Assembly: GCA_027494165.1 (NCBI GenBank)
Contig: JAOSJM010000005.1
Span: forward strand, 1,116,001-1,180,000
Length of the DNA: 64,000 nucleotides
Source: Acidimicrobiia bacterium
GTDB taxonomy: Bacteria; Actinomycetota; Acidimicrobiia; IMCC26256; JAOSJM01
Direction: 5' to 3'
Shown here: in pieces, positions 21,386 through 28,653 of the stretch
Layout of the letters: every line of letters starts with the position of its first letter
Numbering within the stretch: the first letter of the stretch is position 1
Translations under genes and position numbers: made by a program
Notes under the pieces: model-generated
Databases searched by the model: none
What the model saw: the letters and a program-made list of their open reading frames with translations, nothing else
What the model was told of the DNA's origin: nothing

Positions 21386-21814
21386 CTAGTCCGCGACCTC
21401 GATGCCCATCGACCGCGCCGTGCCGGCCACCTGGGCCATGGCGCCCTCGATGTCGATGGCGTTGAGGTCGGGCATCTTGGTCTCGGCGATCTTGCGGAGC
21501 TGGTCGCGGGTGACCCGGCCGACCTTCTCGGTCCGCGGGTTCTGGGCGCCCTTCTCGATCCCCGCCGCCTCGCGCAGCATCACCGCGGCGGGGGGCGTCT
21601 TCGTCACGAACGTGAACGAGCGGTCCTCGAAGATCGAGATCTCGGCCGGGACGATCGTCCCCCGCTGGGCCTCGGTCGCCGCGTTGTACGCCTTGCAGAA
21701 GTCCATGATGTTGATCCCGTGGGGGCCCAGCGCGGTGCCCACGGGGGGCGCCGGCGTGGCCTGCCCGGCGGGGATCTGGATCTTCACGATCGCGGCCAGC
21801 TTCTTCTTCGCCAT
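21386..21814 (-). CDS. rplK: Ribosomal protein L11 (uL11)
   Basis: 142 residues. [20 protein letters not shown] (the Pro-rich thiostrepton-binding N-terminal region) and [18 protein letters not shown] are typical, as is the C-terminal [13 protein letters not shown]11 binds the GTPase-associated centre of 23S rRNA and is needed for RelA activation in other bacteria. It follows nusG by 32 bases. Confidence 0.97.
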   Translation of the reverse strand: MAKKKLAAIVKIQIPAGQATPAPPVGTALGPHGINIMDFCKAYNAATEAQRGTIVPAEISIFEDRSFTFVTKTPPAAVMLREAAGIEKGAQNPRTEKVGRVTRDQLRKIAETKMPDLNAIDIEGAMAQVAGTARSMGIEVAD

Positions 21815-21846
21815 GAGTGTGTCCTTGCCGTGACGGGCCGGGGCGC

Positions 21847-22629
21847 CTAGAGCTTCGCCACCTGGCCGAACTCCAGCTCGACCGGGGTCTCGCGCCCGAA
21901 GATGTTGACGAGCACCTTGAGCTTCGACCGGTCGACGTCGATCTCGCTGATCGCGCCGTTGAAGTCGGCGAAGGGCCCGGAGACGACCCGGACCTGCTCG
22001 CCCACCTCGAACTCCAGCCGCGGGCGGGCCTTCTTCTCGACCACGCCCTCGGCCTTGACGCCCAGGATCGACTCGACCTCCCTGCGCGACAGCGGGGTCG
22101 GCTTGGCCCCGCTGCCCACGAACCCGGTCACCCCGGGGGTGTTGCGTACGACGTACCAGGAGTCGTCGTCGAGGTCCATCCGCACCAGGAGGTACCCCGG
22201 GAACACCTTCTTCTGGACGACGACCTTGCGACCGCCCTTGAAGTCGATGACGTCCTCCATCGGGATGACGACCTCGAAGATGCGCTCCTCGACGTTCATC
22301 GACCGGATCCGGCTCTCGAGGTTCGACTTCACCTTGTTCTCGTAGCCGGCGTAGGTGTGCACGACGAACCAGTCCCCGGGCCGGTCGTAGGGGCTCGGCT
22401 CCCCGGGCTCCTCCTCGCCCTCCTCGAGCACCTCGACGAGCTCGGCCGCGCCGAGCGCCTCGGGACCCCCGCCCTCCTCGCGCTCCTCGACCTCCACAGG
22501 TGCCTCGTCGCGCTCGTCGAGCGATGCCTCGACGTCGCCGGTGCGCTCCAGAGCGCGCTCCACGTCGTCCTCCTGGTCGGCGTCCTGCTCCGCGGCGGCG
22601 AGATCGGGGTGGTGGGTGTCGGCAGCCAT
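21847..22629 (-). CDS. nusG: Transcription antitermination/elongation factor NusG
   Basis: 260 residues. An acidic, low-complexity N-terminal extension of about 80 residues, common in actinobacteria, precedes the NGN domain ([50 protein letters not shown]) and the C-terminal KOW domain ([20 protein letters not shown]). NusG couples RNA polymerase to Rho and to ribosomes via S10. It is 8 bases behind secE. Confidence 0.97.
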   Translation of the reverse strand: MAADTHHPDLAAAEQDADQEDDVERALERTGDVEASLDERDEAPVEVEEREEGGGPEALGAAELVEVLEEGEEEPGEPSPYDRPGDWFVVHTYAGYENKVKSNLESRIRSMNVEERIFEVVIPMEDVIDFKGGRKVVVQKKVFPGYLLVRMDLDDDSWYVVRNTPGVTGFVGSGAKPTPLSRREVESILGVKAEGVVEKKARPRLEFEVGEQVRVVSGPFADFNGAISEIDVDRSKLKVLVNIFGRETPVELEFGQVAKL

Positions 22630-22637
22630 GCGATCGA

Positions 22638-22922
22638 TCAGTCGTAGAGGAAGAGCACGAGCTTGGCGGAGACGTAGTCGAACCCGAAGATCAGGCTCGT
22701 CATCACGGTGACCGCGATGAGTACGATGACCGTCGAGTTCACGACCTCCTGGCGCGAGGGCCAGGCCACCTTGCGGAGCTCGCCCCGGACCTCACCGAAG
22801 AACTGGCGGGGACTCGTCCGCTCCCGCGCCGTCGGAGCGGCCGCGCGAGCCGGGCGCCGCTCGGGAGCCCGCGACCGGTCGGCGCCCTGACGCTGCATCA
22901 TGCGCTTGGTCTGTCGGTTCAC
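22638..22922 (-). CDS. secE: Preprotein translocase subunit SecE
   Basis: 94 residues from a GTG with GAGG seven bases upstream. After a basic N-terminal half comes the conserved amphipathic segment [20 protein letters not shown] and one transmembrane helix (about 67-90). SecE clamps SecY in the Sec channel. Much longer readings of the same frame upstream run through tRNA-Trp and were rejected. Confidence 0.95.
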   Translation of the reverse strand: MNRQTKRMMQRQGADRSRAPERRPARAAAPTARERTSPRQFFGEVRGELRKVAWPSRQEVVNSTVIVLIAVTVMTSLIFGFDYVSAKLVLFLYD

Positions 22923-22950
22923 GAAACCGCCTCGTGGCAGGTTGTCGGAG

Positions 22951-23024
22951 CAGGGCAGGAGGGACTCGAACCCCCAACCGCCGGTTTTGGAGACCGGAGC
23001 TCTGCCAAGTTGAGCTACTGCCCT
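22951..23024 (-). tRNA. tRNA-Trp (CCA anticodon)
   Basis: 74 nt with a perfect 7-bp acceptor stem (AGGGCAG/CTGCCCT), D arm, anticodon stem CCGGT/ACCGG around loop CTCCAAA and a T arm with GGTTCGAG. Discriminator G; CCA is not encoded. It lies directly upstream of secE, as in many bacteria, so it probably shares its transcript. Confidence 0.96.
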
Positions 23025-23050
23025 CCGGGCGCGCCGGGGCCGGACCACCG

Positions 23051-23059
23051 AGGATAGCA
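23051..23059 (-). promoter_or_regulatory. Extended -10 promoter element upstream of tRNA-Trp
   Basis: Minus-strand TGC-TATCCT, with the TATCCT hexamer 27 bases before the tRNA 5' end. No good -35 hexamer lies 16-18 bases further upstream, so the TGn extension may compensate. The same TGC-TATCCT occurs upstream of tRNA-Thr (25763-25771). Confidence 0.45.
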
Positions 23060-23088
23060 GCGGACCCGTGACGAGGGCTCGCCGAGGT

Positions 23089-23466
23089 TCAGCTGGCGAG
23101 GTGCACCCGGCGACGGGACCGGGCGACGAGCACCACGGTCGCCGCCGCCCCCGCCGCCACGGCGGCGCCCCCGATCGCGCCCGCGTACGCGAGGTTGCGG
23201 CCCCGCAGGAGCGACCGCACGGCGCGCCGCTCCCCGGCCTCCTCGAGCGCGGCGAGGGTCTGGGCGAGCAGGCCGGGCGCCGGCTCGAGGTAGCGGGTCC
23301 GCAGCAGCTGGAGGGCCCGGAGCATCCGCCGGTAGCGGGCCAGCTCCGCCTGGCAGCGGAGGCAGGTCTCGAGGTGACGCTCGACGTTGAGGTCGACCGG
23401 CCGCGATCCCCGGGCGTCGTCGTCGACCACCTCGGGCAGCAGGGCGGCGACGTCGTCACACCGCAT
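23089..23466 (-). CDS. Putative anti-sigma factor with zinc-finger (ZAS) domain and one membrane helix
   Basis: 125 residues. Residues about 30-42 contain His-x3-Cys-x2-Cys (RHLETCLRCQAEL), the hallmark of zinc anti-sigma domains. A hydrophobic Ala/Gly/Val segment at about 92-115 followed by Arg residues fits a single transmembrane helix, placing the ZAS domain in the cytoplasm. The gene overlaps the 3' end of the ECF sigma gene by 11 bases, the usual sigma/anti-sigma coupling. No obvious sensor domain outside the membrane is present. Confidence 0.8.
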   Translation of the reverse strand: MRCDDVAALLPEVVDDDARGSRPVDLNVERHLETCLRCQAELARYRRMLRALQLLRTRYLEPAPGLLAQTLAALEEAGERRAVRSLLRGRNLAYAGAIGGAAVAAGAAATVVLVARSRRRVHLAS

Positions 23467-24019
23467 GGATCGCCCTCCTGGGCTCCTCGTACAGCAGGTC
23501 CCGGAGCCGTCGGCGACCCCGGTGCAGGCGGACCTTCGCCGCCGTCACCGAGATGCCCAGCTCCTCGGCGATCTCCTCGTGGGACAGTCCGTACACGTCC
23601 TTGAGCACGACGACGGCCCGGAGCTTGGGCGCCAGCTCCCCGAGGAGCGCGGAGACCTGCTCGCTGAGGGCGGCCGACTCGGCCGAGGCCTCGGGCTGGG
23701 CCTCGAGTCGCTCCTCGGCGGGCTCGAGGCCGTCGCTCATGGGCTCGGTCCGGGTGCGACGGCGGCGCTGGAGGTGCGAGTAGGCCGCGTTCGCCGTGAT
23801 CCGGTACAGCCACGTGGAGAACTGCGCGTCGCCCCGGAACCTCCGGATGCCCTTCCAGGCTCGCAGGTAGGACTCCTGCACCACGTCGCGAGCGTCCTCC
23901 TCGTCGGCCGTCAGCCGCATCGCCAACGTGTAGGAGTCGACGTAGGTGCGTCGGACCAGCTCGTCGAACGCGCCGCGGTCGCCGTCCTGCGCCCTGGCGA
24001 TCAGCTCGGCTTCTTCCAC
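23456..24019 (-). CDS. ECF-type RNA polymerase sigma factor
   Basis: 187 residues from a GTG start. Region 2 is at about 10-80 (FDELVRRTYVDSYTLAMRLT, EDARDVVQESYLRAWKGIRR, FRGDAQFSTWLYRITANAAY) and region 4 at about 130-175 ([40 protein letters not shown]). Regions 1.1 and 3 are missing, as expected for ECF factors. It forms an operon with the anti-sigma gene. In mycobacteria the same interval between rpmG and tRNA-Trp holds had genes instead, so this is a lineage-specific insertion. Target genes unknown. Confidence 0.9.
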   Translation of the reverse strand: MEEAELIARAQDGDRGAFDELVRRTYVDSYTLAMRLTADEEDARDVVQESYLRAWKGIRRFRGDAQFSTWLYRITANAAYSHLQRRRRTRTEPMSDGLEPAEERLEAQPEASAESAALSEQVSALLGELAPKLRAVVVLKDVYGLSHEEIAEELGISVTAAKVRLHRGRRRLRDLLYEEPRRAIHAV

Positions 24020-24034
24020 CGGAATCCTCGTTCC

Positions 24035-24078
24035 GTGCGCCGGTCAGACTCGGCGCACCGACCGGACGTTACGTCCGG
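24035..24078 (-). terminator. Two adjacent hairpins between rpmG and the sigma gene
   Basis: Directly behind the rpmG stop is a 7-bp perfect stem with a 3-base loop (24062-24068 and 24072-24078). It is followed by an 8-bp perfect stem with 8-base loop (24035-24042 and 24051-24058). U-runs are lacking, as is common in high-GC genomes. They plausibly end the tuf2-rpmG transcript; the second lies within the sigma gene leader. Confidence 0.5.
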
Positions 24079-24079
24079 A

Positions 24080-24241
24080 TCAGCGCGTCTCGCGGTGGAG
24101 CGTGTGCTGCCGGTCCCACCGGCAGTACTTCTTCATCTCGATGCGCTCACGGTCGTTGTTCTTGTTCTTGACCGTGATGTAGTTGCGCCGCTTGCAGACC
24201 TCGCAGGCCAGGGTCACCTTGACCCGCTTGTCGCTCGCCAC
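24080..24241 (-). CDS. rpmG: Ribosomal protein L33 (bL33)
   Basis: 53 residues from a GTG start: [20 protein letters not shown], then [20 protein letters not shown] and a tail ending LHRETR. This is a clear actinobacterial L33. The first zinc pair (C13, C16) is present, but the second is C40-R-W-D43 where zinc-binding relatives carry CPxC, so the fourth ligand is altered. It lies between tuf2 and the sigma gene, matching the conserved tRNA-Thr/tRNA-Met/rpmG neighbourhood. Confidence 0.93.
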   Translation of the reverse strand: MASDKRVKVTLACEVCKRRNYITVKNKNNDRERIEMKKYCRWDRQHTLHRETR

Positions 24242-24294
24242 GTCGTCTCTCCTCCTCGTCGGGCGCGTCCGGCGCCCCGGCCGCCTGGTCCCCG

Positions 24295-24318
24295 TGCGAG
24301 GGCGCTCCGGCCCTCGCA
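24295..24318 (-). terminator. 9-bp perfect hairpin behind tuf2
   Basis: Bases 24295-24303 pair with 24310-24318 around a 6-base loop, 10 bases behind the tuf2 stop codon and upstream of rpmG. There is no U-run. It probably attenuates or processes the tuf2-rpmG transcript. Confidence 0.5.
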
Positions 24319-24327
24319 GGGTGCCGG

Positions 24328-25514
24328 CTACTTGTGGATCTTGGTGACCCGGCCGGCGCCGACGGTGCGGCCACCCTCACGGATCGCGAACCGCAGGCCC
24401 TCTTCCATCGCGATCGGCGCGATGAGCTCCACGGTCATCTCGGTGTTGTCCCCCGGCATCACCATCTCGACACCCTCGGGCAACGACACGTGCCCCGTCA
24501 CATCGGTGGTCCGGAAGTAGAACTGCGGCCGGTAGTTCGTGAAGAACGGCGTGTGCCGACCACCCTCCTCCTTGGTCAACACGTACACCTGCGCCTCGAA
24601 GTTCGTGTGCGGCGTGATCGACCCCGGCTTCGACAGGACCTGACCCCGCTCCACCTCGTCCTTCTTCGTGCCCCGCAACAACACCCCCACGTTGTCGCCC
24701 GCCCGACCCTCGTCGAGCAACTTGCGGAACATCTCCACCCCGGTACAGGTCGTCTTCGACGTCGGCCGGATCCCCACGATCTCGACCTCCTCACCGACCT
24801 TGACCACCCCACGCTCCACACGACCCGTCACCACCGTCCCCCGACCCGTGATCGAGAACACATCCTCGATCGGCATCAAGAACGGCTTGTCCACATCACG
24901 AGTCGGCTCCGGGATGTACGCATCGACCGCGTCCATCAACTCCACGATCTTGCCGGCCCACTCCGCGTCGCCCTCCAACGCCTTCAACGCCGACACCCGC
25001 ACCACCGGGATCTCGTCACCGGGGAACTCGTACTCGAGAGCAACTCCCGCACCTCGAGCTCCACCAACTCGAGGATCTCCTCGTCGTCGACCATGTCCGC
25101 CTTGTTCAACGCCACCACGATCGACGGCACCCCCACCTGACGCGCCAACAACACATGCTCACGCGTCTGAGGCATCGGACCATCCGTCGCCGCCACCACT
25201 AGGATCGCCCCATCCATCTGAGCCGCCCCGGTGATCATGTTCTTGATGTAGTCCGCATGCCCCGGACAATCCACATGCGCGTAATGACGGTTCCCCGTCT
25301 CGTACTCCACATGCGCGATCGAGATCGTGATCCCCCGCGCCTTCTCCTCCGGCGCCTTGTCGATCTCATCGAAAGGCGTGAACGCCGTCGACGGATCCGC
25401 CTCGTGCAACACCTTCGTGATCGCCGCCGTCAACGTCGTCTTCCCATGATCGATATGACCGATCGTCCCGATGTTCAGATGCGGCTTCGTCCGCTCGAAC
25501 TTCTCCTTGGCCAT
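24328..25514 (-). CDS. tuf: Elongation factor Tu, copy 2 (one base missing)
   Basis: Matches tuf copy 1 across the CDS with two silent changes (24890 region and 25200) and one missing C at about 25035 (copy 1 has ctcc, this copy ctc). The missing base splits the frame into an N-terminal piece (25514 to about 25035) and a C-terminal piece; restoring it gives a 395-residue EF-Tu. Similarity ends abruptly at the start and stop codons. Placed behind tRNA-Thr and tRNA-Met like E. coli tufB. A true frameshift is possible because copy 1 is intact, but a sequencing error is more likely given many similar indels here. Confidence 0.9.
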
Positions 25515-25568
25515 GCCGTCTCCCTCACGCGCACGACGAGGGCCGGAGGGCCCTCGAACGATCGGCCT

Positions 25569-25644
25569 TGGTAGCGGAGGCGGGACTCGAACCCGCGACG
25601 CCGCGATTATGAGCCGCGTGCTCTGCCGACTGAGCTACTCCGCC
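25569..25644 (-). tRNA. tRNA-Met (CAT anticodon), probably elongator
   Basis: 76 nt including an encoded CCA. Acceptor GGCGGAG pairs with CTCCGCT (closing G-U), D arm GCTC/GAGC, anticodon loop CTCATAA, T arm GCGGG/CCCGC. The anticodon stem lacks the three consecutive G-C pairs of initiator tRNA and 1-72 is paired, so this is an elongator, or less likely tRNA-Ile2 with a modified C34. Neighbours (tRNA-Thr, rpmG) favour Met. Confidence 0.88.
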
Positions 25645-25680
25645 TGGACCGGCGGGCACCCGTGGGCACCCGCCGGACGG

Positions 25681-25753
25681 AGCCCCCTTACGGACTCGAA
25701 CCGTAGACCCCTTCCTTACCATGGAAGTGCTCTGCCGACTGAGCTAAGGGGGC
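25681..25753 (-). tRNA. tRNA-Thr (GGT anticodon)
   Basis: 73 nt without encoded CCA. Acceptor GCCCCCT pairs with AGGGGGC, anticodon stem CTTCC/GGAAG around loop ATGGTAA, T arm TACGG/CCGTA with TTCGAGT. Discriminator T. It is 36 bases upstream of tRNA-Met and presumably in one transcript with it, tuf2 and rpmG. Confidence 0.95.
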
Positions 25754-25762
25754 AGCGTCCAG

Positions 25763-25791
25763 AGGATAGCAACGGGACCGGACCGGGTCGG
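25763..25791 (-). promoter_or_regulatory. Predicted promoter of the tRNA-Thr/tRNA-Met/tuf2 operon
   Basis: Minus-strand CCGACC (25786-25791), a 17-base spacer and TATCCT (25763-25768), preceded by TGC as an extended -10. Transcription would start about 3 bases before the mature tRNA-Thr 5' end. Confidence 0.55.
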
Positions 25792-25908
25792 CTCCCGGGG
25801 GCGTCCCCTCCCGGCGCCGGGCACCGACCCGGGTGCCCTCCGGGGGCGCTCCTCGCCGGCACGGCTCCCGGGCGGGTCACCGTGCCCACCCGCGGCTCGC
25901 CCCGACGC

Positions 25909-25914
25909 TAGCTT
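25909..25914 (+). promoter_or_regulatory. -10 element giving a probable leaderless mRNA
   Basis: TAGCTT ends six bases before the GTG start of the GNAT gene, and no Shine-Dalgarno sequence lies between. In actinobacteria a TAnnnT box at this distance usually means the transcript begins at the start codon. Confidence 0.45.
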
Positions 25915-25920
25915 CCAGCC

Positions 25921-26415
25921 GTGGGCATCACCCTGAGGCCGGCCGAGCGCCGTGACGCCGAGGCCACCCGGACCATCTACAACCTCGAGGTCGAGACGGC
26001 GACGGTGACGTTCGACCTCGTCCCCCGGTCCCTCGAGGAACAGGTCGCCTGGATCGACGAGCACTCGGGGGGCCACCCTGCCGTGGTGGCCGAGGACGAC
26101 GGCGGCGAGGTGGTCGGCTTCGGGTCCCTCTCCCCCTACCGGCCCCGGCCCGCCTACTCCACGACGGTCGAGGACTCCGTGTACGTGCGGCGGGACCGGC
26201 GGGGGCAGGGCGTGGGACGGGCGATCCTCGAGGAGCTCGTGCGCCTGGCCGGCGCGCACGGCTTCCACACGGTGATGGCTCGGATCGTGGGCGGCCACGA
26301 GGCGTCGATCGCCCTCCACCGGGCCTGCGGCTTCGACCTGGTCGGGGTGGAGCGCGAGGTCGGCCGCAAGCAGGGCCGGTGGCTCGACGTGGCGGTCATG
26401 CAGCGGATGCTCTAG
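25921..26415 (+). CDS. GNAT N-acetyltransferase, phosphinothricin acetyltransferase-like
   Basis: 164 residues from GTG. It begins ITLRPAERRDAEATRTIYN and carries the acetyl-CoA motif VRRDRRGQGVGRAILEELVR and the late block GFHTVMARIVGGHEASIALH, RACGFDLVGVEREVG, as in the bar/PAT family. Such enzymes acetylate phosphinothricin, methionine sulfoximine or related amines; the substrate here is unknown. One of only three plus-strand genes; it stands alone between tRNA-Thr and tRNA-Tyr. Confidence 0.85.
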   Translation: MGITLRPAERRDAEATRTIYNLEVETATVTFDLVPRSLEEQVAWIDEHSGGHPAVVAEDDGGEVVGFGSLSPYRPRPAYSTTVEDSVYVRRDRRGQGVGRAILEELVRLAGAHGFHTVMARIVGGHEASIALHRACGFDLVGVEREVGRKQGRWLDVAVMQRML

Positions 26416-26498
26416 CCGCCGTCCACGTCCGCGGTCCGGATCGGCGCCCTGGACGCAGGGCCGGACGCGACACGGCCCGCCGGGCGGCGGGCCAGGAG

Positions 26499-26579
26499 TG
26501 GGCCGGGCTGGATTCGAACCAGCGTAGCTTGCGCAGCAGTTTTACAGACTGCCCCCTTTGGCCACTCGGGTACCGACCC
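26499..26579 (-). tRNA. tRNA-Tyr (GTA anticodon)
   Basis: 81 nt, class II with a long variable arm. Acceptor GGGTCGG pairs with CCGGCCC (one G-U), anticodon loop CTGTAAA, T arm GCTGG/CCAGC with TTCGAAT. Discriminator A; CCA not encoded. Together with tRNA-Thr and tuf2 nearby it recalls the E. coli tufB tRNA cluster. Confidence 0.95.
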
Positions 26580-26589
26580 CAGAGGGGCG

Positions 26590-26596
26590 TAGAGTA
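26590..26596. promoter_or_regulatory. Overlapping divergent -10 elements
   Basis: The plus strand reads TAGAGT (26590-26595), suitable for the yajQ-like gene about 40 bases downstream. The minus strand reads TGC-TACTCT (hexamer 26591-26596), an extended -10 for tRNA-Tyr, whose 5' end is 11 bases away. One polymerase could occupy only one direction at a time. Confidence 0.45.
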
Positions 26597-26634
26597 GCAG
26601 GCGCCCCTGGAACCACCGCCGACGAGGTGCCGTC

Positions 26635-27123
26635 ATGCCCAGCTTCGACGTCGTGTCCGAGGTCGACCGCCAGGAGGTCCGCAACGCCGTCGACCAGGCG
26701 AGTCGCGAGGTCGCCAACCGCTTCGACTTCAAGGGGACCGGGACGACGATCGAGCTCGGGGAGAGCACGATCGAGCTGCACACGGAGAGCGAGCAGCGTC
26801 TCAAGGCCCTCACCCAGGTCCTCGAGGAGAAGCTCGTGAAGCGCAAGGTCTCGTTGAAGGCGCTGTCCTACGGCAAGGTCGAGGAGGCGGCCAGGGGCAC
26901 CGTGCGCCAGACCGTCACCCTCAACGTCGGGATCTCCGACGAGAAGGCCCGGGCGATCGGCAAGTTCCTCAAGGGGCTCGGTCTCAAGGGCGTCCAGCAC
27001 CAGGTCCAGGGCGACCAGCTCCGGGTGAGCGGGAAGAAGAAGGACGACCTGCAGGCCGCCATCGCCGCGCTGCGCGAGGAGGACTTCGGGATCCCGCTGC
27101 AGTTCACGAACTTCCGGGACTGA
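26635..27123 (+). CDS. yajQ: YajQ-family nucleotide-binding protein
   Basis: 162 residues, normal length, start ATG with GAGG seven bases upstream. MPSFDVVSEVDRQEVRNAVD, REVANRFDFKGT and LSYGKVEEAARGTVRQTVTL are the family blocks, ending IPLQFTNFRD. YajQ proteins have two ferredoxin-like domains and bind nucleotides; a Xanthomonas member binds cyclic di-GMP. Role in actinobacteria unknown. Confidence 0.95.
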   Translation: MPSFDVVSEVDRQEVRNAVDQASREVANRFDFKGTGTTIELGESTIELHTESEQRLKALTQVLEEKLVKRKVSLKALSYGKVEEAARGTVRQTVTLNVGISDEKARAIGKFLKGLGLKGVQHQVQGDQLRVSGKKKDDLQAAIAALREEDFGIPLQFTNFRD

Positions 27124-27145
27124 GGCCGACGGCCTCGCCGGCGGG

Positions 27146-27997
27146 TCAGACCGCCTGGTGGGCCCGCAGGCGCCGGATGCGCTCCTCGGTGGGCGGGTGG
27201 GTCGTGAACAGGTTGGCGAAGTTGACCTTGCGACCCGTCAGCGGGTTCACGATGTAGGCCTGGGCCTGGGCCGGGTCGACGTCCATCGGGATCCTCCGGG
27301 CGTAGCCCTCGATCTTCTCCAGGGCCCGGGCCAGCGGCTCGCCGGACCCCAGGAGCTGGGCGCCGATGCGGTCGGCCTCGTACTCCCGCGAGCGGGAGAT
27401 GGCCATCTGGAGCAGCATCGCGGCGACCGGGGCCAGGATCATGAGGGCCAGTGCCCCGAACACGTTGTTGTCACGGTCGTCGCCGCGGCCGCCGCCGAAG
27501 ATGGCTCCCCACATGGCCATCCGGGCGAGGAAGGTGATGCCCATCGCCATGGCCGCGGCCACCGAGCCGATGAGGATGTCGCGGTTGCGCACGTGGGACA
27601 TCTCGTGGGCCAGCACGCCCCGCAGCTCGTCCTCGTCGAGCACCTGGAGGAGACCCTGGGTGACCGCCACCACCGCGTGGCGGGGGCTCCGCCCAGTGGC
27701 GAACGCGTTGGGCTGGGGCGACGGCGACAGGTAGAGCCGCGGCATCGGCATGCCGCCCCGGCGGGCGAGGTCCTCGACCATGGCGTGGAGGCGCGGGGCC
27801 TCCTGCGGGCTCACCGGCTTGGCCCGCGCCGCGGCCACGGCCAGCTTGTCGCTGAACCAGTAGGAGCCGCCGACGAAGACGAGGCCGATCACGAGCCCGA
27901 TGATCAGCCCGTTCTGGCCGAACAGCGAGCCGATCCCCATCAGGAGCCCGCCGAAGGCCGCCATGAGGACGAAGGTCTTGACGGTGTTCTTGCTCAT
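27146..27997 (-). CDS. htpX: Membrane zinc metalloprotease HtpX
   Basis: 283 residues. Two N-terminal transmembrane helices (about 8-28, 30-48), the zinc motif HEMSH (about 131-135), a pair of further membrane segments at about 145-200 and the third ligand region EYEADRIGAQL. HtpX degrades misfolded membrane proteins at the cytoplasmic face, in parallel with FtsH. It converges with the yajQ gene, 22 bases apart, and has no operon partner. Confidence 0.96.
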   Translation of the reverse strand: MSKNTVKTFVLMAAFGGLLMGIGSLFGQNGLIIGLVIGLVFVGGSYWFSDKLAVAAARAKPVSPQEAPRLHAMVEDLARRGGMPMPRLYLSPSPQPNAFATGRSPRHAVVAVTQGLLQVLDEDELRGVLAHEMSHVRNRDILIGSVAAAMAMGITFLARMAMWGAIFGGGRGDDRDNNVFGALALMILAPVAAMLLQMAISRSREYEADRIGAQLLGSGEPLARALEKIEGYARRIPMDVDPAQAQAYIVNPLTGRKVNFANLFTTHPPTEERIRRLRAHQAV

Positions 27998-28152
27998 CGC
28001 TGCATCACCTGCCTACCGGAACGATAGGCGACCCCGTTTCGTTCCCGGGCACCAGCCCTCGAACCCGCCACCCTCCGCAGCCCCGTACGAGATCGGGCCC
28101 CGGCAGCCCGGATCCGCGCCGACCGGCGACCCAGCGGGGCGCCCGACGGAGA

Positions 28153-28653
28153 TCAGTCGTAGTACCCGGAGTGGAAGTAGATGCACGGGACGCCCTCCTT
28201 GCGGAGCATCTCGACGTTGCGGCGGTCGTCCTCGACCCCCAGTCGCAGCTCGAAACCGTGGGACCGCAGGTCCCACACCGACGACTGCTTGAAGTCGCGC
28301 GACACCTCGTAGTCGCCCCAGGGACGCATCACGAGGAGGTCCCAGCGGATCTCGTAGCGGTGCAGCCAGGCCTCGGTGAGGTGGTGCACCCGCTGGGGTC
28401 GGGCCGTGAGCAGCACGACCACGAGCCCCGGGTCGAGGAGGTCGAGGAGCACCTTCATCTCCTCGATCACGGGGTCCTCCCCGCAGGCGTCGAAGAAGGC
28501 CCGCCAGTCGCGGCGGGGCGCCTCGATGTAGTGCTGGCGGCTCACCGCGTCGGAGAGCACCCCGTCGATGTCCACCACCACCGCCGGGCCCGGTCCCACC
28601 GGTCCCTCCCGCCACGTCCAGTGGTCGGGGAAGGAGGTCCGCCCGGGGGTCAT
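28153..28653 (-). CDS. HAD-like phosphatase domain protein
   Basis: 166 residues. [15 protein letters not shown] (about 24-38) holds the DxD nucleophile pair of HAD phosphatases; [12 protein letters not shown] supplies the motif II Thr, and [20 protein letters not shown] the acidic motif IV. It resembles the small phosphatase domains found with polynucleotide kinases. The ATG overlaps the acs stop by four bases (ATGA), so it is translated with acs; a link to acetate metabolism is only suggested by that. Confidence 0.75.
   Translation of the reverse strand: MTPGRTSFPDHWTWREGPVGPGPAVVVDIDGVLSDAVSRQHYIEAPRRDWRAFFDACGEDPVIEEMKVLLDLLDPGLVVVLLTARPQRVHHLTEAWLHRYEIRWDLLVMRPWGDYEVSRDFKQSSVWDLRSHGFELRLGVEDDRRNVEMLRKEGVPCIYFHSGYYD

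Noticed and set aside
22638..23813. A 391-codon frame containing SecE
   Set aside because: The upstream part runs through tRNA-Trp and the anti-sigma gene; the GTG at 22922 with a good ribosome-binding site gives a normal SecE.
24328..25514. tuf2 as a true pseudogene
   Set aside because: Only one base is missing in an otherwise conserved copy, and the same kind of indel occurs in essential genes of this window, so an error is more likely.
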